Of a DNA stretch of 64,000 nt, positions 35,804 to 46,200 are shown one piece after another. The position numbers and the translations under genes were made by a program. Position 1 is the stretch's first letter, and every line of letters starts with the position of its first letter. This stretch comes from Phragmites australis (taxonomy: Eukaryota > Streptophyta > Magnoliopsida > Poales > Poaceae), in contig NC_084942.1 in the NCBI RefSeq assembly GCF_958298935.1, forward strand, positions 19,661,501-19,725,500, read 5' to 3'. Below the pieces are notes generated by a model, which was not told the DNA's origin, did no database searches, and saw only the letters and a program-made list of their open reading frames with translations.

Positions 35804-36819
35804 ACAACAACAACAACAACAACCACCTTTGTCCCGAGCAAGTTGGGGTAGGCTAGAGACGAAACCAACAAGATCCAGCTAAAAAGGTGATGAGAAGCAA
35901 CGCAACACATACAAACTTTTAATGCTAATGTATTTTAAACCTTTAGGAAGTTCATTATGCATTTTGTGACTCAAAGTTGACCCTTGAGCAACTTGAACAA
36001 CTACAGAGGAAGTGCCTTATCATTTTATTACAGTGATAGCAATACATTCAATGAGGACACGACTTCACAGGACAAACTCGTCACCAGATGACCAGAACCA
36101 GCTAAAGTGTAGGCATCCCCTCCAACATTTCATTACTGTGACTTAGCACAGATAATAAGTAACCTCACATCCTTACAGAACTAGGGTTCTACATAACACC
36201 AATAGCATGACAGATTTCAAAACGCACTATTCCGATGTAACCTCCATCACATGCTTGATTAAAATGACACAAAACAATTGCTCAAGAGCCTAGGATTGCT
36301 AGTGCTTCAAACAGATTGCAATTATGTCGCAACTTGTGCAGGATACACGGTCACTTACTCACTAACCAGACTGACCACAGCATTTCCTCGAACAGTTGAC
36401 GAGCTCGCAGGTTGCAGGCAAACAAACCAAGAAACAGTGAAGAACCAGAAATCTCACCAGTATATGATCCTCCCGTCGAGGTCAAGAATGTGGACGGACT
36501 GCCCCAGCGACTGCAGCACCCTGGGGTACTGCCTCTCCGGCAGCCAAGAGCTGGTGCCGGCGTCTCCGGCGCCGGTGGCGCGGCCCTCCCGCTGCAGCGG
36601 CGACGCGTACGGGAATGACGCCCGCCTCCCGGGCGCCATCGTCTTCGCCGGCGGCGGCGGCGGCGGCGGCACCGGCGCGCCGCGCCGCGGCGAGACTGAC
36701 TGCGAGCGCCGCCGCTCCCCGACGCCGGGTATGAGCTTGGACATCTCCTGCTTTAGCTGCGCCTGCCCCACCTCCAGCTCCCGGATCTTCTTCAGGAGCT
36801 CCTCCCCGCTGGACTCCAT
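30034..36819 (-). CDS. PAS-domain Raf-like MAPKKK (group B, RAF10/RAF11-like)
   Basis: Thirteen exons join in phase to 741 residues: 36819-36458, 35524-35083, 34565-33938, 33080-33040, 32947-32879, 32484-32384, 31533-31455, 31251-31153, 31072-31004, 30888-30839, 30752-30671, 30394-30300, 30142-30034. An N-terminal coiled-coil-like start ([20 protein letters not shown]) leads to a proline run, then a PAS domain (about residues 100-215). A Ser-rich linker precedes the kinase domain: glycine loop GQGSCGTVY, Lys 496 in [14 protein letters not shown] with Asp 592, DFG at 610, APE at 635-637. All catalytic residues are present. Arabidopsis PAS-Raf kinases RAF10 and RAF11 act in ABA responses and seed dormancy; orthology of function is inference. 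An in-frame ATG at 36873 could add 18 residues, but the family start matches 36819. Confidence 0.94.
31916..32243. mobile_element. Foldback MITE in intron 6 of the Raf kinase gene
   Basis: The left arm GAGTAAATTTCAAAAAGCTA pairs with the right arm ...TTTTTGAAATTTACTC, and pairing continues for over 100 bases on each side (ACTATTTTGACA..GTTGCA twice per arm, then CTTTCTCAC.GT.GGCC). The loop lies near 32050-32090. No clear target duplication was seen. It is transcribed within the intron, so the pre-mRNA contains a long hairpin. Confidence 0.85.
34946..35010 (-). repeat. Short dispersed repeat, copy 1, Raf intron 2
   Basis: The phrase 'ttcatctctagtctactccaacttgcttgggac' followed by a GTTGTTGTTG run matches, in inverted orientation, the sequence at 35801-35870 in intron 1. 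It is a widespread grass repeat core (CAAGTTGGGGTAGGCTAGAG). Confidence 0.7.
35769..35870 (+). repeat. ATC/CAA microsatellite plus short dispersed repeat, copy 2
   Basis: About 11 ATC units (35769-35802) merge into about 7 CAA units, then CAAGTTGGGGTAGGCTAGAG. Located in intron 1 of the Raf kinase gene and inverted relative to 34946-35010. Confidence 0.85.
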
Positions 36820-37099
36820 CCGCGCCGGCGTCCTCACGACCACAGACGCGGACCCGTCCTCAAACCGACCCAACCGCCGGCATCGCCGCCCTCACCGAGC
36901 GCCGCGAAGCCGCCGCCCTCCCGGAGAAACCCAAAGCCGCCGCCTCCCCTCTCGCCTTCTCAGAGACGGCTCCTCGGAGCTCGAAAGGCTGCTCCTTTCT
37001 CCGTTCCCGAGGCAGATTCGACACCGAATGGCACAGAAACCGCGAGCCTTTCGCTTCTCCGAGTCTCCAGCAGCGATTTATTGGGCATAAAATGGCTGA

Positions 37100-37665
37100 A
37101 TGGAGAAGAGGAGAAGCAAATTGGTGTGGAATCTATCTCTCTCACAAGTCACAAACACACATCCAGATGGAGATTGAATAAATAACAATAAAAATGGGGA
37201 GAATAAATGGTAGAGATAGAAAAAAATAAAGGATATGGAGGGAAATGGTGACTTGGTGAGGTGTTCGTGTGATTGGTGAGCTTAGCATTCTATGACTCCG
37301 GTCTTAGTTTTTGTTTGGCATTTTAGAATCTTCCCAAAATATTTCTGCCCATTTTTGTGTCAGCAATTTTCATTTTTCTATTTTTCTTCGTGGGTGTTGT
37401 GTTGATCCACATAGGGGCTGTCCATGTCCCTATCCATCTACCTTGCTACCAGTGCTAACCTGTGTTGTCATCCTGAGAGGAAAATTTTGGCAATTGGGAA
37501 ATTGGTTGGCGTACTACATCACAAGGGAACCATTTTGTTAATGTCACCGTTGACATATGAGCTAATTTTTAATAAGCTTTATATGTAAATCAACTTTAAG
37601 GAAGTCTCACATATCAGCTATCACATGGCGTTATGACCAAGGAATCGCTTCCGAGCTTTCTATTC
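37100..37665. other. Upstream region of the Raf kinase gene, no gene seen
   Basis: The region should hold the 5' UTR and promoter of the minus-strand Raf gene. No single TATA box stands out. No coding signal is seen. Confidence 0.35.
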
Positions 37666-37669
37666 TTAT

Positions 37670-38490
37670 GTGTGCACAGGCTAATTCGGGCTCGTGGAGG
37701 CTTGGCTCAGATCAGCTCGGCTCGTTGTCTAAATGAGTTGAGCCTGAGCCACCTTATTGGCTCGTTATCCAAACCAAGTCAAGTCGAGCTAGCTCGTGAG
37801 CCCAAACTAGCCTCCTTCAGTGTCGCCTCTAGCTCACTGGACGGGCTACCATCGAGCGGTATCCTGAACCGGCCCACTCTGATCCACGACCCAACGAAGC
37901 CATTGAGTCCATTAGAAGTCACAAGCCCAAGTCAAAATCCACTAAAATCCTTTCATCATTGACGAGACTGTCCTCCTCCCTGCAAACCCTAGCCTCCCAC
38001 CCCGCTTCCCCTCCTCTCCTGCCATGAACTATCATTTCTGGAACTTCCTCGGTCGCCTCCTCCTCCTTCACCCTCCCCTTCAAGTCCTCCTCCAACGTCA
38101 CCCACCTCGCCGCCTCCCCCTCGGGCGACTTCCTCCTCGTCGCGGACGACCACGGCTGGGCGCTCTATGCAAACCTCCACGGGCACGTGGTCCTCCATCG
38201 TGTCTCCTTTAAGGGTGCGTCCTCCGTCGTCCGGTTTAGCCCCAACAGCGTGCTCTTCGTTGTGGCCGTTAGGAAGGTTGTACAAATCTGACGGTCGCTG
38301 GGGTTCAATGCCATACCGTGGAGTCGTTGCAGTCGCCCACGCGCCCTCACTGTAGGCAAGCTCGCGAGCCCTTGCGAGCTGGCTCGAACCAGGGTTCAAG
38401 CCAAGCCGAGCCAGCATTTTAGCTCGGTTTGCAAACCAAGCTGAGCTGAGCTGAGCCATCAGTACACCGAGCTTTCACGAGCCAAGTTGT
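37670..38490. mobile_element. Inverted GAGCC/GGCTCG-rich flanks around a captured gene piece
   Basis: Left flank 37675-37860 is rich in GGCTCG / GAGCC words (GGCTCGTGGAGGCTTGGCTC, then CAGCTCGGCTCG). Right flank 38355-38490, read on the other strand, has the same type of words (CTTGGCTCGTGAAAGCTCGG). The two flanks are in inverted orientation around a PWP2 fragment, as expected for a non-autonomous DNA transposon carrying a captured piece. The family is not determined. Confidence 0.45.
38024..38365 (+). pseudogene. PWP2 (UTP1, periodic tryptophan protein 2) 5' fragment
   Basis: The ATG reads MNYHFWNFLG, the typical PWP2 start, and then, in another frame after a missing segment, FTLPFKSSSNVTHLAASPSG, DFLLVADDHGWALYANLHG, HRVSFKGASSVVRFSPNS, VVAVRKVVQI and a stop where a Trp codon (Ile-Trp) is expected. 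PWP2 is a WD40 protein of the small-subunit processome in the nucleolus. About 25-30 codons between the start and the FTLPF segment are lost, and no downstream exons follow, so this is a dead captured fragment. Confidence 0.72.
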
Positions 38491-38524
38491 GTGCTCGAGA
38501 GATAGCTCTCCATACACTGATAAG

Positions 38525-39290
38525 GGATGTATGGATTCTGCCCGGCCCGAGCACGGCACGGCACGATTAGGCAAGTTGAGGCACAACGTGCCGGCATGGT
38601 CCGACCTGGCTAAGTCAGCCCAGGTGAGGTGTAGGTGGGAGACGAAGAGTGGGAGCGAGAGGAGGAGATGGATCGGGCGGACCGACGGAGGAGCTGGAGG
38701 AAGGGGAGGGGTAGGAGAGAGACGGGTCCAACAAGGCAAGCTCGACGATGGCAAGGGAGATGACGAGGCGAGCAGTGGTGAGTTCCTCGGTGGAGGAGGA
38801 GCATTAGCCATGCATTCGTTGCGTGAACAGGAGTGCAAGGAGGAGATGAATTAGGCAGAGGAGCGGGAGGAAGTGGAGGGGCAAGAGAGAGACGGTTCCG
38901 GCGAGGCAACGCGAGAGGGCAACATGAGGTGGGCGGTGGTGAGTTCCTCGGTGGAGGAGGAGCGCCGACCATGTGTTCGCTGTGTGAGTGGGAGCGCAAG
39001 GAGGAGATGGATCAAGTGGAGGAGCGGGAGGAAGGGGAGGGCGGGAGAGAGACGGGTCCAGAGAGGCAAGCACGGCGATGACAAGGCGACGCGCAAGGGT
39101 GGCGACGAGGCTAGCAGCAGTAGTGCAGCACGTCAAAAAAAAAGCCCATCAGACCTACCGTGCCATGGGCCGGTACGGCATGGCCTGGCTTTACATGGGT
39201 CGTGCCTTGACTGAAGGCTCGTCATGCGGGCTAGCACGGCACAACCCACTTGGCTAACCGGTCTAATCGAACCGTGTCATACCGGATCGT
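38525..39290. mobile_element. GC-rich element with hAT-like subterminal words and an internal minisatellite
   Basis: The ends carry GCACGGCACGGCACG (38546-38562) and inverted CCGTGCCATGGGCCGGTACGG / GCTAGCACGGCAC words (39160-39245), a style seen in grass hAT-like non-autonomous elements. Terminal repeats and an 8-base duplication were not pinned down, so the family call is tentative. Confidence 0.4.
38650..39110. repeat. Minisatellite, three ~160-180 base units
   Basis: Units start with GAGGAGATGGATCGG (38655), GAGGAGATGAATTAGG (38839) and GAGGAGATGGATCAAG (39000). Each continues GAGC..GAGGAAG.GGAGGGG...GAGAGAGACGG. The phrase GGTGAGTTCCTCGGTGGAGG occurs in units 1 and 2. The long open frames on both strands here are a by-product of the repeat composition. 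Confidence 0.8.
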
Positions 39291-40769
39291 CCATTTGGCC
39301 AGCTCTCCAAGCAAGACGTGTCAAGTAAAGATATATGAATATTGGTTCAACTGTCATGTGATGGGACAAAGTTCTGATTAGCTAGTTCTTTAACATTCCA
39401 TGTGGTCTGACTTGAATTCTAGTTTATGACTAATCAGTTATACTACCATAGTAAGTATAAAAAAACATTTTTCTAAAACAGAAAAGAGAAACAGTTACTG
39501 ATTAATAATTAACCCTGCGCGTTTTGCCAAGCAAATCTACCTGTGGCATTCCTAAAAAAATAGTCATCTCCTGTATTAAGAAAGAATCATGGGTACATAA
39601 ATATACTTTCCCTCTACGAGTTTTCAAAAAATGTCGGCTGATTGTTAAACTTTAATTTTGTAAATTTTGACCAGTGAACAATAATTCAAACTTGCAAACA
39701 ACTTGTAGCAAATTAATTGCATTTTATACCATCAGTTTGCTCTGCCAAAAATAATTCAGAAATTGCATAGATGGTCATCGACACAACTATGGTTATTCGA
39801 TTAGTTGTTATATAGTACTGATACTTTTGTTGGCAAAATTGCGTTTACTTTGTCCTAGCTAAAATAGTCAACCATCATCTACTGGTACATTGAACTGTTC
39901 GCAAAGCCCTTTCCCCTTTCCAGATAGACATCTAGCAGTAACAGTTAGGAGAAGAAGAAAAATAATATTTGTCCAAAAATAGTTAATCCATCGGACCAAT
40001 CTCTTTCAGTTGTCAAGTTTGTCATGGTTTCCCAATATTGTCCTCCTCTCACAAGAGCATATTCCCAAGTAATCATTAGCTTTGCATCAATAAGAAGCAA
40101 CCCTTTATTGGTAGTGTTTTGCTTCCAGATGCAATTCTTTCTTTTGCAATGTATCCATGAAACTCTAGTAGTTCAATTATCCGATATGGTGTCCAACAAT
40201 TCAACTTACCGTATGTTAATCTGGAAAAAAAATACTCTTGTGTCCAATATTTCAATCTATCATTTATTAATCTGGACAAAAAGCACTCTGTCTAGAGGTG
40301 TGATCAGATCGAATACGGATGGATATAGCTCATTATATGTCATATCTTATATTTATTTTTCGGAGTCGGAGTTGGACATGGATAGTGCCGGATACTTATT
40401 TCTTCATCATCTATTATATCTTTTTTTTCTTTGAAGTCGGAGCAGATAGTGCCACAAACTTTTGGTTAGAATAGATAAAAAATTCACTTCATTTGTATTC
40501 CTACATATTAAACAATATAGAGATACAATCAAAATGAGCACGCAAAGAGTGATTGTTGAGATGTAAAAATAAGAGCATTAAGTATTATTTATCTATATAT
40601 GTATGACAATCTACTTATATATTATTATATTTTTAATTAAAATCAAGACTTTCTCATAACACCTGACATTCAGATACTTCGAACGGATATCAGTCATCAT
40701 GTATCCCATCTTTTTTTTTATCCAAAGTCGGAGTGTCGGATAGCCATTTTTGCATCTCATATTTACTTC
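39291..40769. other. Intergenic, no gene recognised
   Basis: AT-rich. The words 'gtcggagt' and 'ggatagtgcc' recur at 40358-40400, 40433-40452 and 40722-40743 and may be remnants of a small repeat. No coding signal is seen. Confidence 0.35.
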
Positions 40770-42072
40770 TGTACCATCTAAGCCCCTAGGTAAGTGGTAA
40801 GTGTTCAGTGATTAATGATAATCGTATCATTGTGACTAACGTGTATATTTTGAAGAAAATTAAAAACTTAGTTCACAATGATTGTATGAGTTTTCTTGGT
40901 CCCACATGAGATTCTATTGGACGATCAACGGATATTTGCATCAAAATTAAGGATATTCTAGTTATAAGTGTCACAAGGCGATGAAAGACATTTAGAGTAG
41001 ATTTAGGTTCCTTTCTAGTCTTTTGATCGTACTATAAAGGTGGGTTAAGTGTTGTAGCTTGACCTATTTGAGTCTAAAACTTAGTTGGACGCACACTTGT
41101 GAAAATCTAGCATTATGTAGCATTATGTATCTCAAAGAAGCCCATGGTGAAAAGTCAAGAATTTGGTGCTCAAACTCAATTGAATTGGATGAGCCTCATA
41201 ATTTTTGTTTGCACCAGATTGTCTGGTGATGAAGGGCTTATACTCGTTGGACCATATTCATGTTCTAAGTAGAAACTGAATTACCTCACCGGATTATCCG
41301 GTGATGGTAAATATTTGCATCGGAGTATTTAACAGAAAGGGTATTTTCTAAGGAAAATTGAAGTTAAGTACACCGGATTATCCGGTGTTCAGAGGACTGG
41401 CCACCGGAGCATTTAACAGAAACTTGGAATTTTCAGAGGAATTGTAATTCAGGGCACCGAATGGTCCGGTGTTGAGATGTGCAACACATCGGAGCATTTT
41501 TAGACTTGGTGTCTCGGTGCATGCGAAATAAACTCACCGGATTATCTGATGATGTGTTATGAAGAACACCAGAGCTTTTCAGGCAACGGTTATTGACAGC
41601 TGGTAGGCCAGCTTTTGGAAAAGGTTACTCACTGGATTGTCTGGTGTGTACAATAGTGTGTGCACCGAACCATCCTGTGTTCACAAAAGGTGTGGGTAGT
41701 TAGGCAACAGCTAGATTTGGACATCTAGCCTATATATACCCCATCACTTGGTTTTATTCGTCTCTTGCAACCCAGAGGAGTTTATACACTGTATGTGTTA
41801 TTAAGAAGCAAAGGAGAGCACTTGAGTTGATTTCCAAGTCCCTAATTGAAGGTTAAGGACTTCATTATTACTTCAAGAGTAGCGAGTGTGCATCTACTTT
41901 ATGCAAGTTTTAATTCTACAATTTACCCTTAAGTTATATGCTTTCATGTTTGCTCGAATAGTTGCATTTCCTTCTTCTAAGCTAAGGTTGCTCCTTGTTC
42001 TAGAAATTGATAGTTATTTTAAGGTTTGATTAGAGCCCTATTAACCCCCTCTAGGGTCATTAGATACTTTCA
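40770..42072 (+). repeat. Left (5') LTR, with a 348-base internal deletion
   Basis: It carries repeated CACCGGATTATCCGGTG-like motifs (41290-41540), as in maize Opie/Ji-type LTRs. Compared with the right LTR it lacks the segment between two GCATCTA copies; a single GCATCTA remains at 41890-41896. Confidence 0.92.
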
Positions 42073-42073
42073 A

Positions 42074-42095
42074 TTAGTATCAGAGCCTCGTGCTC
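42074..42095 (+). promoter_or_regulatory. Primer-binding site
   Basis: TTAGTATCAGAGCC directly follows the left LTR. It differs by one base from TTGGTATCAGAGCC, the site complementary to the 3' end of initiator Met-tRNA used by plant Copia elements. Confidence 0.85.
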
Positions 42096-42147
42096 TTAAT
42101 AGGTTTAAAATCCTAGAGTAATTGCCCTCGGGAATAAAAGCAACGTG

Positions 42148-43782
42148 CCAAGGTTCGAGGAAAAGAACTTCTCCTATTGGGAAGTTTGCATGGCAAGCTA
42201 TCTTGAGGCTATTTCCCAAGTTTGGCTAACCGTTTCTATTGGGTTTGATCAACTATTTACCGAACAACAAATTAAATAGAATGATAAGGCTAAAAATGCT
42301 ATTTTTGAGAGAATTGGTGAAGAGGTCTTTTCGAGAGTGAGGAGTAAAGAATTAGTTCATGATATTTGGACCGGACTTTGTGAAATTCATGAAGGGAGTA
42401 AGAAAATCCGAGAGGAAAGATATTATGTGCTAATGAACTCTCTTAATCAATTCAAGATATTTTCTAATGAGCTATGCAATGACATGTACTCTCGCATGAA
42501 TATGCTTGTGAAAGAAATTAATTCTTTTGAACTAACTCAATTGTCTCAAGGAGACATTATTCGTAGGATATTGATGGTGCTTCATAAGCCACAATACAAT
42601 ATTGTCATATCTCTTCTTCATGAGCAGGATATCAAGACATGACCGTCACCGATGCCATTGGAAACATAAGAGCTCATAAGATGTTCTTATTTGGTGATAA
42701 AGAAGAATCCTTAACCAAGAAGAATCTTGCTCTCAAGACAAAAAGTGACGAGAAGAAGAAGAAGAATATCAAGCTTCCATCATCAAGTGAAAGTGATGAA
42801 GATGATGATAATGTTGACTCCGACTCTGACACCGAGCTTGCTCTTCTTATGAAGAACTACAAGGATGATCTCCAAGTTAAACAAGAAGGGCTACAACTAT
42901 GATCTAAAGAAGAACAAGTTTCTTCCAAAGCAATTTGACAAGTTCGGTAGCGGAGAGAAGAAGAGGTGCTACAATTGTGATGAACTTGGTCACAGATTAT
43001 ATGATTGCCCTCATCCCAACAAGAAGAGCAAAAATAAGGGCAAGAAAATTGAAGCAAGTGGGAATAAGGACAAGCATAAGAAGAAGAGACAAGATAAGCA
43101 CTCAAAGAAGAAGTTCTTCAACAAGAAGGGTGGAAGTCGCAAGGCATATATTGTTGATGAATGGGTCTCTGGCGAAAACTCAAGCAATGATTCAAGTAAT
43201 GATGAAGACAATGATTTTGTGGGTCTTGCCATCACCAATGAAGAACCACCGCTTCCACCACCACCTATGTGCCTTATGGCAAAAGGTAACAAGGTGAGTA
43301 GTAATGATGATAGTAGTAGCGATGGTGATATTCTATCTCCTAGTGATCTATCTAAACTAATGCATGATTATGCTACTATCATCAAGAAACAAAAGGCTAA
43401 GATTAAGTCTCTTGAGAATGTTAATGTCAAGCTTAGCTCTAATCATGATGAATTGCTAACTTAGTACAATGATTTGCATAAGAAATATGATGAAATAGTT
43501 ACTTCTAGCAAATCACTTGAGGCTAGTAACAAGAAGCTAAAACTTGAGCATATGGACTTAAAATGCAAATATCAAGAACTTGAACTTTCTTATGATGCTA
43601 TAGATCCTAGCTTGAATGAATTATCTACTATTAAAGTAGTTAAGGTCAATAGATCTACCTCTTGTGATGATCTCCGTGAAATATCATGCTCGTCTTCATG
43701 TGATAATCTATCATCTCTTAAGACTAGCCATGCAAGGGAGAATGAACTTAAGGATGAGATTGTGAGTTTAACTCATGTGTAG
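42148..43782 (+). pseudogene. Copia gag remnant with CCHC zinc knuckle
   Basis: The reading begins VPRFEEKNFSYWEVCMASYLE and continues with the helical gag body (MLVKEINSFELTQLSQGD). After a frame change comes a Lys/Ser/Asp-rich linker. A CCHC knuckle CYNCDELGHRLYDC (near 42970) follows, then a coiled-coil tail. In-frame stops (42278, 42640, 43462) and frame changes break it. A second, altered knuckle-like CQHCEVTGYHTREC is near 43955. Confidence 0.85.
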
Positions 43783-44186
43783 CCCGATTGACAAAGAGGG
43801 AGTATAAGCACAAGGAAGTTCTCATAAAGAATGCTATATACTATAACAAGAGAGGCCTTAATTGCTTCCCAAACCCGGTGGAAAACATCATCAAGTCATC
43901 GGAAATCAACAAGTGCTGCATCAAAAAAGTTGGCTCCTATTGTCAACATTGTGAAGTCACTGGTTACCACACAAGAGAGTGTTCAATTCCTTCCAAACCT
44001 CTCCCTACTTTGCCTTCTAAATATAAATCCACTTTCAACAATAGCCATTTCTTATTGCATAAACTTAAAAGTGGAAAAGTAATGACAAAAGTCATTGGAA
44101 TTCAAGCTAAGAGAAGGCTTTCTATGTAACTAAACAAAAAGTAGGATCTCATGTGTGTAGGTGAACTACAAAACCGGTGGAAAGCA

Positions 44187-44568
44187 TTAGGTGCTTGATA
44201 GTGGATGTACACAATATATGACTAATAATGTAAAGATGTTCACCTCACTAAAAGATGAAGTGAGCAGACATGACAAGGTCACCTTTGGTGATAATTCAAA
44301 GACAAATGTGGTAGGTTTGGGTAAGGTGGCAATTTCCAATGTATTTTTAGTTAAGTCTCTTAGTTTCAATTTACTTTTCATAGCTCAACTATGTGATTTA
44401 GTCTTCACATATCTTTTTAGTGATGTTGATGTCGTCATTACTAGCAAGAAGTATACTGATCTAATCTTTAAAAACTTTGGACATGAACATATATATCTTG
44501 TGAATTTTTCGTCTAATGAAGCTACTAGCTTGACATCATGCCTCTTTACCGAGACATCTTTGGATTGA
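44187..44568 (+). pseudogene. Copia aspartic protease remnant
   Basis: The frame reads VLDSGCTQYMTNN, with the active-site DSG, then VTFGDNSKTNVVGLGKVAI and FNLLFIAQLCD, the usual Copia protease pattern. It ends in a stop just before the WHRR pre-integrase motif. Confidence 0.85.
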
Positions 44569-45369
44569 TTTTGGCATCGTCGACCTGCACATATTGGAAT
44601 GAGCCAACTCAAGAAGGCATTCAAGAACAGATTAGTGGTTGGTTTGAAGGACGTGATCTTCAAGAAGGACGAGTTATGTAGCGCATGCCAAGCGAGAAAG
44701 CAAGTTGCAAGCTCACATCCTTACAAGGCGATGATGACTATATCAAGACCCTTGGAGCTACTACATATAGACCTCTTCGGACCAACCACCTACAAAAGTC
44801 TTAGTGGTAATCTCTATTGCTTTGTCATTGTTGATAATTATACAAGATACACTTAGACTTTCTTTCTAGATGACAAGAGCAAGACTGTTGGGATCTTCAA
44901 GAAATTTACAAAGAGTTCTCAAAATTAGTTTGAAATCACATTACTGAAGATTTGAAGCGACAACGGGACGGAGTTAAAAAATACTCAAGTTGAAGAGTAT
45001 TGTGAAGAAAGAGGCATTAAACATGAGTTTTTATCAACCTACACTCCTCAACAAAGTGGTATGATGGAAAGGAAGAATAAGACATTGATCACACTTGCAA
45101 TAGCTATGTTAGATGAGTATGGTACATCGGAAAAGTTTTGGACGGAAGCAATCAACACGGCGTGTCATTATTCAAATAGAGTATACCTCTACGGACTATT
45201 GAAGAAGACGTTATACGAGCTTTTCATTGAGAGGAAACCCAATATCTCCTATTTCTGAGTGTTTGGTTGTAAGTGCTTTATCTTCAAAAAGAGAGAACGC
45301 CTAGGGAAGTTTGATCGTCTGTGATATTAGATTTCTTGTTGGTTATGCATCTAACTCCAATGTATATAG
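44569..45369 (+). pseudogene. Copia integrase remnant
   Basis: It starts WHRRPAHIGMSQL and CSACQARKQ (HHCC zinc-binding motif). Then come LLHIDLFGPT with the first catalytic Asp, and TPQQSGMMERKNKTLI with the catalytic Glu region. The piece ends after FLVGYASN-like sequence where an LTR-like insert starts. Stops near 44855, 44926 and 45256 break it. Confidence 0.85.
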
Positions 45370-46200
45370 TGTTGGGAAATGGACAGGCTACGCTAGCCGA
45401 AAACAAAAAATTTCTATTGCATTCACCCAGGAAACCATGTTAGTAGGAGATCATAGATTGTTACTGCTGGACACATAGTGCAGTGGAAGAAGAGTTGGAG
45501 TAGACCAATCTAACTTCATGCGTGTCAAACTCCTCGATCAGATCTGCGACCAGCCCTGCGCAGGTGGTCGTGCTCCTCGACCAACTCCAAGCAGGTGGTT
45601 GTGCTCGTCAACCAACTCTGACACGGTTGGTGACCAGTCCCGAACATTTCGCGTTCAACTCGTCGAGGGTATCCACAATAGCAGCAGTGCCTCTACGGTA
45701 TCCACACATGCGGCTAGGGTTTCGGAGTGGCTCAACCTAAGCACACCCTACCCATGCCTCTCCTTATATAGAGCTCGCCAAATAGACTCCCACGTTGGAA
45801 GCCCTTTAGGACTCTAACTTCTCATGGCTCACAATCCAATCAAAACCCATATACGAATCCAATTCGCATGTTTTGTTCCAACCCATTAGGTGTGTGACAT
45901 GTTAGGTTCATATACAAACGGCTACGACTCAGAAACCCTTTCCAAACCGAAATCAATAGCAATCCCTAACATGACATATTGACTCCCGAGTATAAAAAAA
46001 AATCATATCAACTGAACCTTGATATACACATGCACTGATCACTTCGCCTCACAATACTAGTCAAACTCAAGGCGAGATGCATGCCACCCTTGTGATAGCT
46101 CGACCATTCACTTGATCAAGTAGTGGATTCATCATGATTAACTCTTTAATCATATTGGTATGGCCATACACCTTCTCATTCCAACTATCTCGAGTGGCTC
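45370..46200. mobile_element. LTR-like insert replacing reverse transcriptase/RNase H
   Basis: It starts TGTTGGGAAATGG, a typical LTR beginning, right after the integrase remnant. It contains a TATATAGAGC core-promoter-like string (45765) and 'cattggtatggccatac...tctcgagtggctcagagatatctctc', a pattern of another LTR family. The right boundary near 46200 is not clean and no target duplication was found, so it may be a partial insertion plus deletion. Confidence 0.55.

Noticed and set aside
36278..37090. 270-codon open frame on the plus strand
   Set aside because: It is antisense to exon 1 and the leader of the Raf kinase gene, where GC-rich codons keep several frames open.
38489..39257. Multiple 80-140 codon frames on both strands
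   Set aside because: They are produced by the minisatellite units and contain no known domain.
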